This document shows positions 6,702-7,209 of a DNA stretch of 7,209 bases, in pieces. The first letter of the stretch is position 1, and each line of letters opens with the position of its first letter. The stretch is from Flavobacteriales bacterium (lineage in GTDB: Bacteria > Bacteroidota > Bacteroidia > Flavobacteriales > BACL11). The notes under the pieces were generated by a model. That model did not search any database, had not been told where the DNA came from, and worked only from the letters and a program-made list of their open reading frames with translations. Made by a program: the position numbers and the translations under genes. The stretch is from NCBI GenBank assembly GCA_002730985.1, contig PCBP01000075.1:1-7209 (forward strand). Direction: 5' to 3'.

Positions 6702-7176
6702 ATTCTACTACATCTTCCGTATCTTTTGACTCATTAAATAGCTCAGAAACAGTTTTATTATATTTTGGATGAATTACATCCGGAGCAATATCGTTTAAGG
6801 GATGTAATACAAAATTTCTTTCGTGCATATGCTTATGAGGAATACACAAATGAGGAGTTTCAATGATTTCATTATTAAAAAAGATAATGTCAATGTCAAT
6901 TAATCTTTGTCCCCATTTTTCGATACGTACTCTGCCTAATTGATTCTCAATCTTAAGTGCAGCAAATAATATATCTTCAGCTGAAAGCAAAGTTTCCACT
7001 TTTATTATCTGATTCAAATAATTTTCTTGTCCGTCAACTCTCCAGGGTGTGCTTTCATAAATCTTGGAACAAATATTTATCTTTCCAATATGCTCTGATA
7101 TTTCGTTAACTGCATGAGCAATAAATTGCTCCCTTTCTCCTAAATTACTGCCTAATTGTAAATATACTTTGTTCAT
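6691..7176 (-). CDS. folK: 2-amino-4-hydroxy-6-hydroxymethyldihydropteridine diphosphokinase (HPPK)
   Basis: HPPK transfers pyrophosphate from ATP to 6-hydroxymethyl-7,8-dihydropterin, the step before dihydropteroate synthase in cytosolic folate biosynthesis. The 161-residue length matches the single-domain enzyme. Visible motifs are LGSNLG (8-13), YESTPW (40-45) followed by QENYLNQ (50-56), LGRVR (80-84), KWGQRLIDIDI (87-97) with the Mg-binding Asp94 and Asp96, and IPHKHMHERNFVLHPL (112-127). Gln90 stands where the signature usually has a small residue, Pro or Glu, a minor variation. The gene is first in a two-gene operon with the deoxynucleoside kinase. It starts at ATG 7176-7174, 15 nt after a consensus -7 element, which supports this start. 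No fusion to DHNA or DHPS domains is present. Identity is secure. Confidence 0.97.
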   Translation of the reverse strand: MNKVYLQLGSNLGEREQFIAHAVNEISEHIGKINICSKIYESTPWRVDGQENYLNQIIKVETLLSAEDILFAALKIENQLGRVRIEKWGQRLIDIDIIFFNNEIIETPHLCIPHKHMHERNFVLHPLNDIAPDVIHPKYNKTVSELFNESKDTEDVVEYAV

Positions 7177-7191
7177 GTTTCAAAAATCACT

Positions 7192-7199
7192 CAAATATA
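7192..7199 (-). promoter_or_regulatory. folK: Putative -7 element of the folK operon
   Basis: On the minus strand TATATTTG is an exact TAnnTTTG match, identical to the mutS box, ending 15 nt before the folK ATG. The predicted transcript leader is only about 8-12 nt. The -33 element would lie beyond the end of the window and cannot be checked. Confidence 0.55.
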
Positions 7200-7209
7200 A
7201 CAGAAAAAA

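Overview
This window looks like chromosomal DNA from a member of the Bacteroidota, probably close to Bacteroidales or Cytophagales/Flavobacteriia; the order cannot be fixed from these genes. The DNA is AT-rich. Ribosome-binding sites are not obvious. Four of the six main genes have a match to the Bacteroidota -7 promoter element TAnnTTTG just upstream (TATATTTG for mutS and folK, TAATTTTG for the RNA methyltransferase, TACATTTG for the lipoprotein). The MutS, TrmH-family and lipoprotein sequences also read as typical members of this phylum.

Left part (1-3219): a complete mutS lies on the minus strand. Divergent from it, about 35 bp away, is a complete SpoU/TrmH-family RNA 2'-O-ribose methyltransferase gene on the plus strand. 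The two -7 elements face away from each other and are only 3 bp apart, so the two genes appear to share a very compact divergent promoter region. A 41-codon ORF starts inside the end of the methyltransferase gene and may be a small unrecognised gene.

Middle (3220-6077): after an intergenic region with a promoter there is a 554-residue outer-membrane-type lipoprotein with an OmpA-like region and TPR-like repeats. It belongs to a family I recognise as common in this phylum but without an established function. A strong hairpin plus T-tract terminator follows. Its T-tract ends 3 nt before the start codon of a PAPS-dependent sulfotransferase gene, for which no separate promoter is visible.

Right part (6072-7209): a minus-strand operon of folK (HPPK, folate biosynthesis) followed by a deoxynucleoside kinase gene, the two overlapping by 11 bp. 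The kinase gene runs head-on into the sulfotransferase gene and their stop codons overlap by 6 bp. folK and the kinase are functionally adjacent (folate cofactor and dNTP supply) and mutS concerns DNA fidelity, but the window as a whole is a set of separate transcription units rather than one pathway.

I see no CRISPR array, insertion sequence, tRNA, rRNA, phage gene or defence island. I found no convincing new multi-gene system. The most interesting points are regulatory (divergent promoter, terminator abutting a start codon, overlapping genes) and the uncharacterised lipoprotein.
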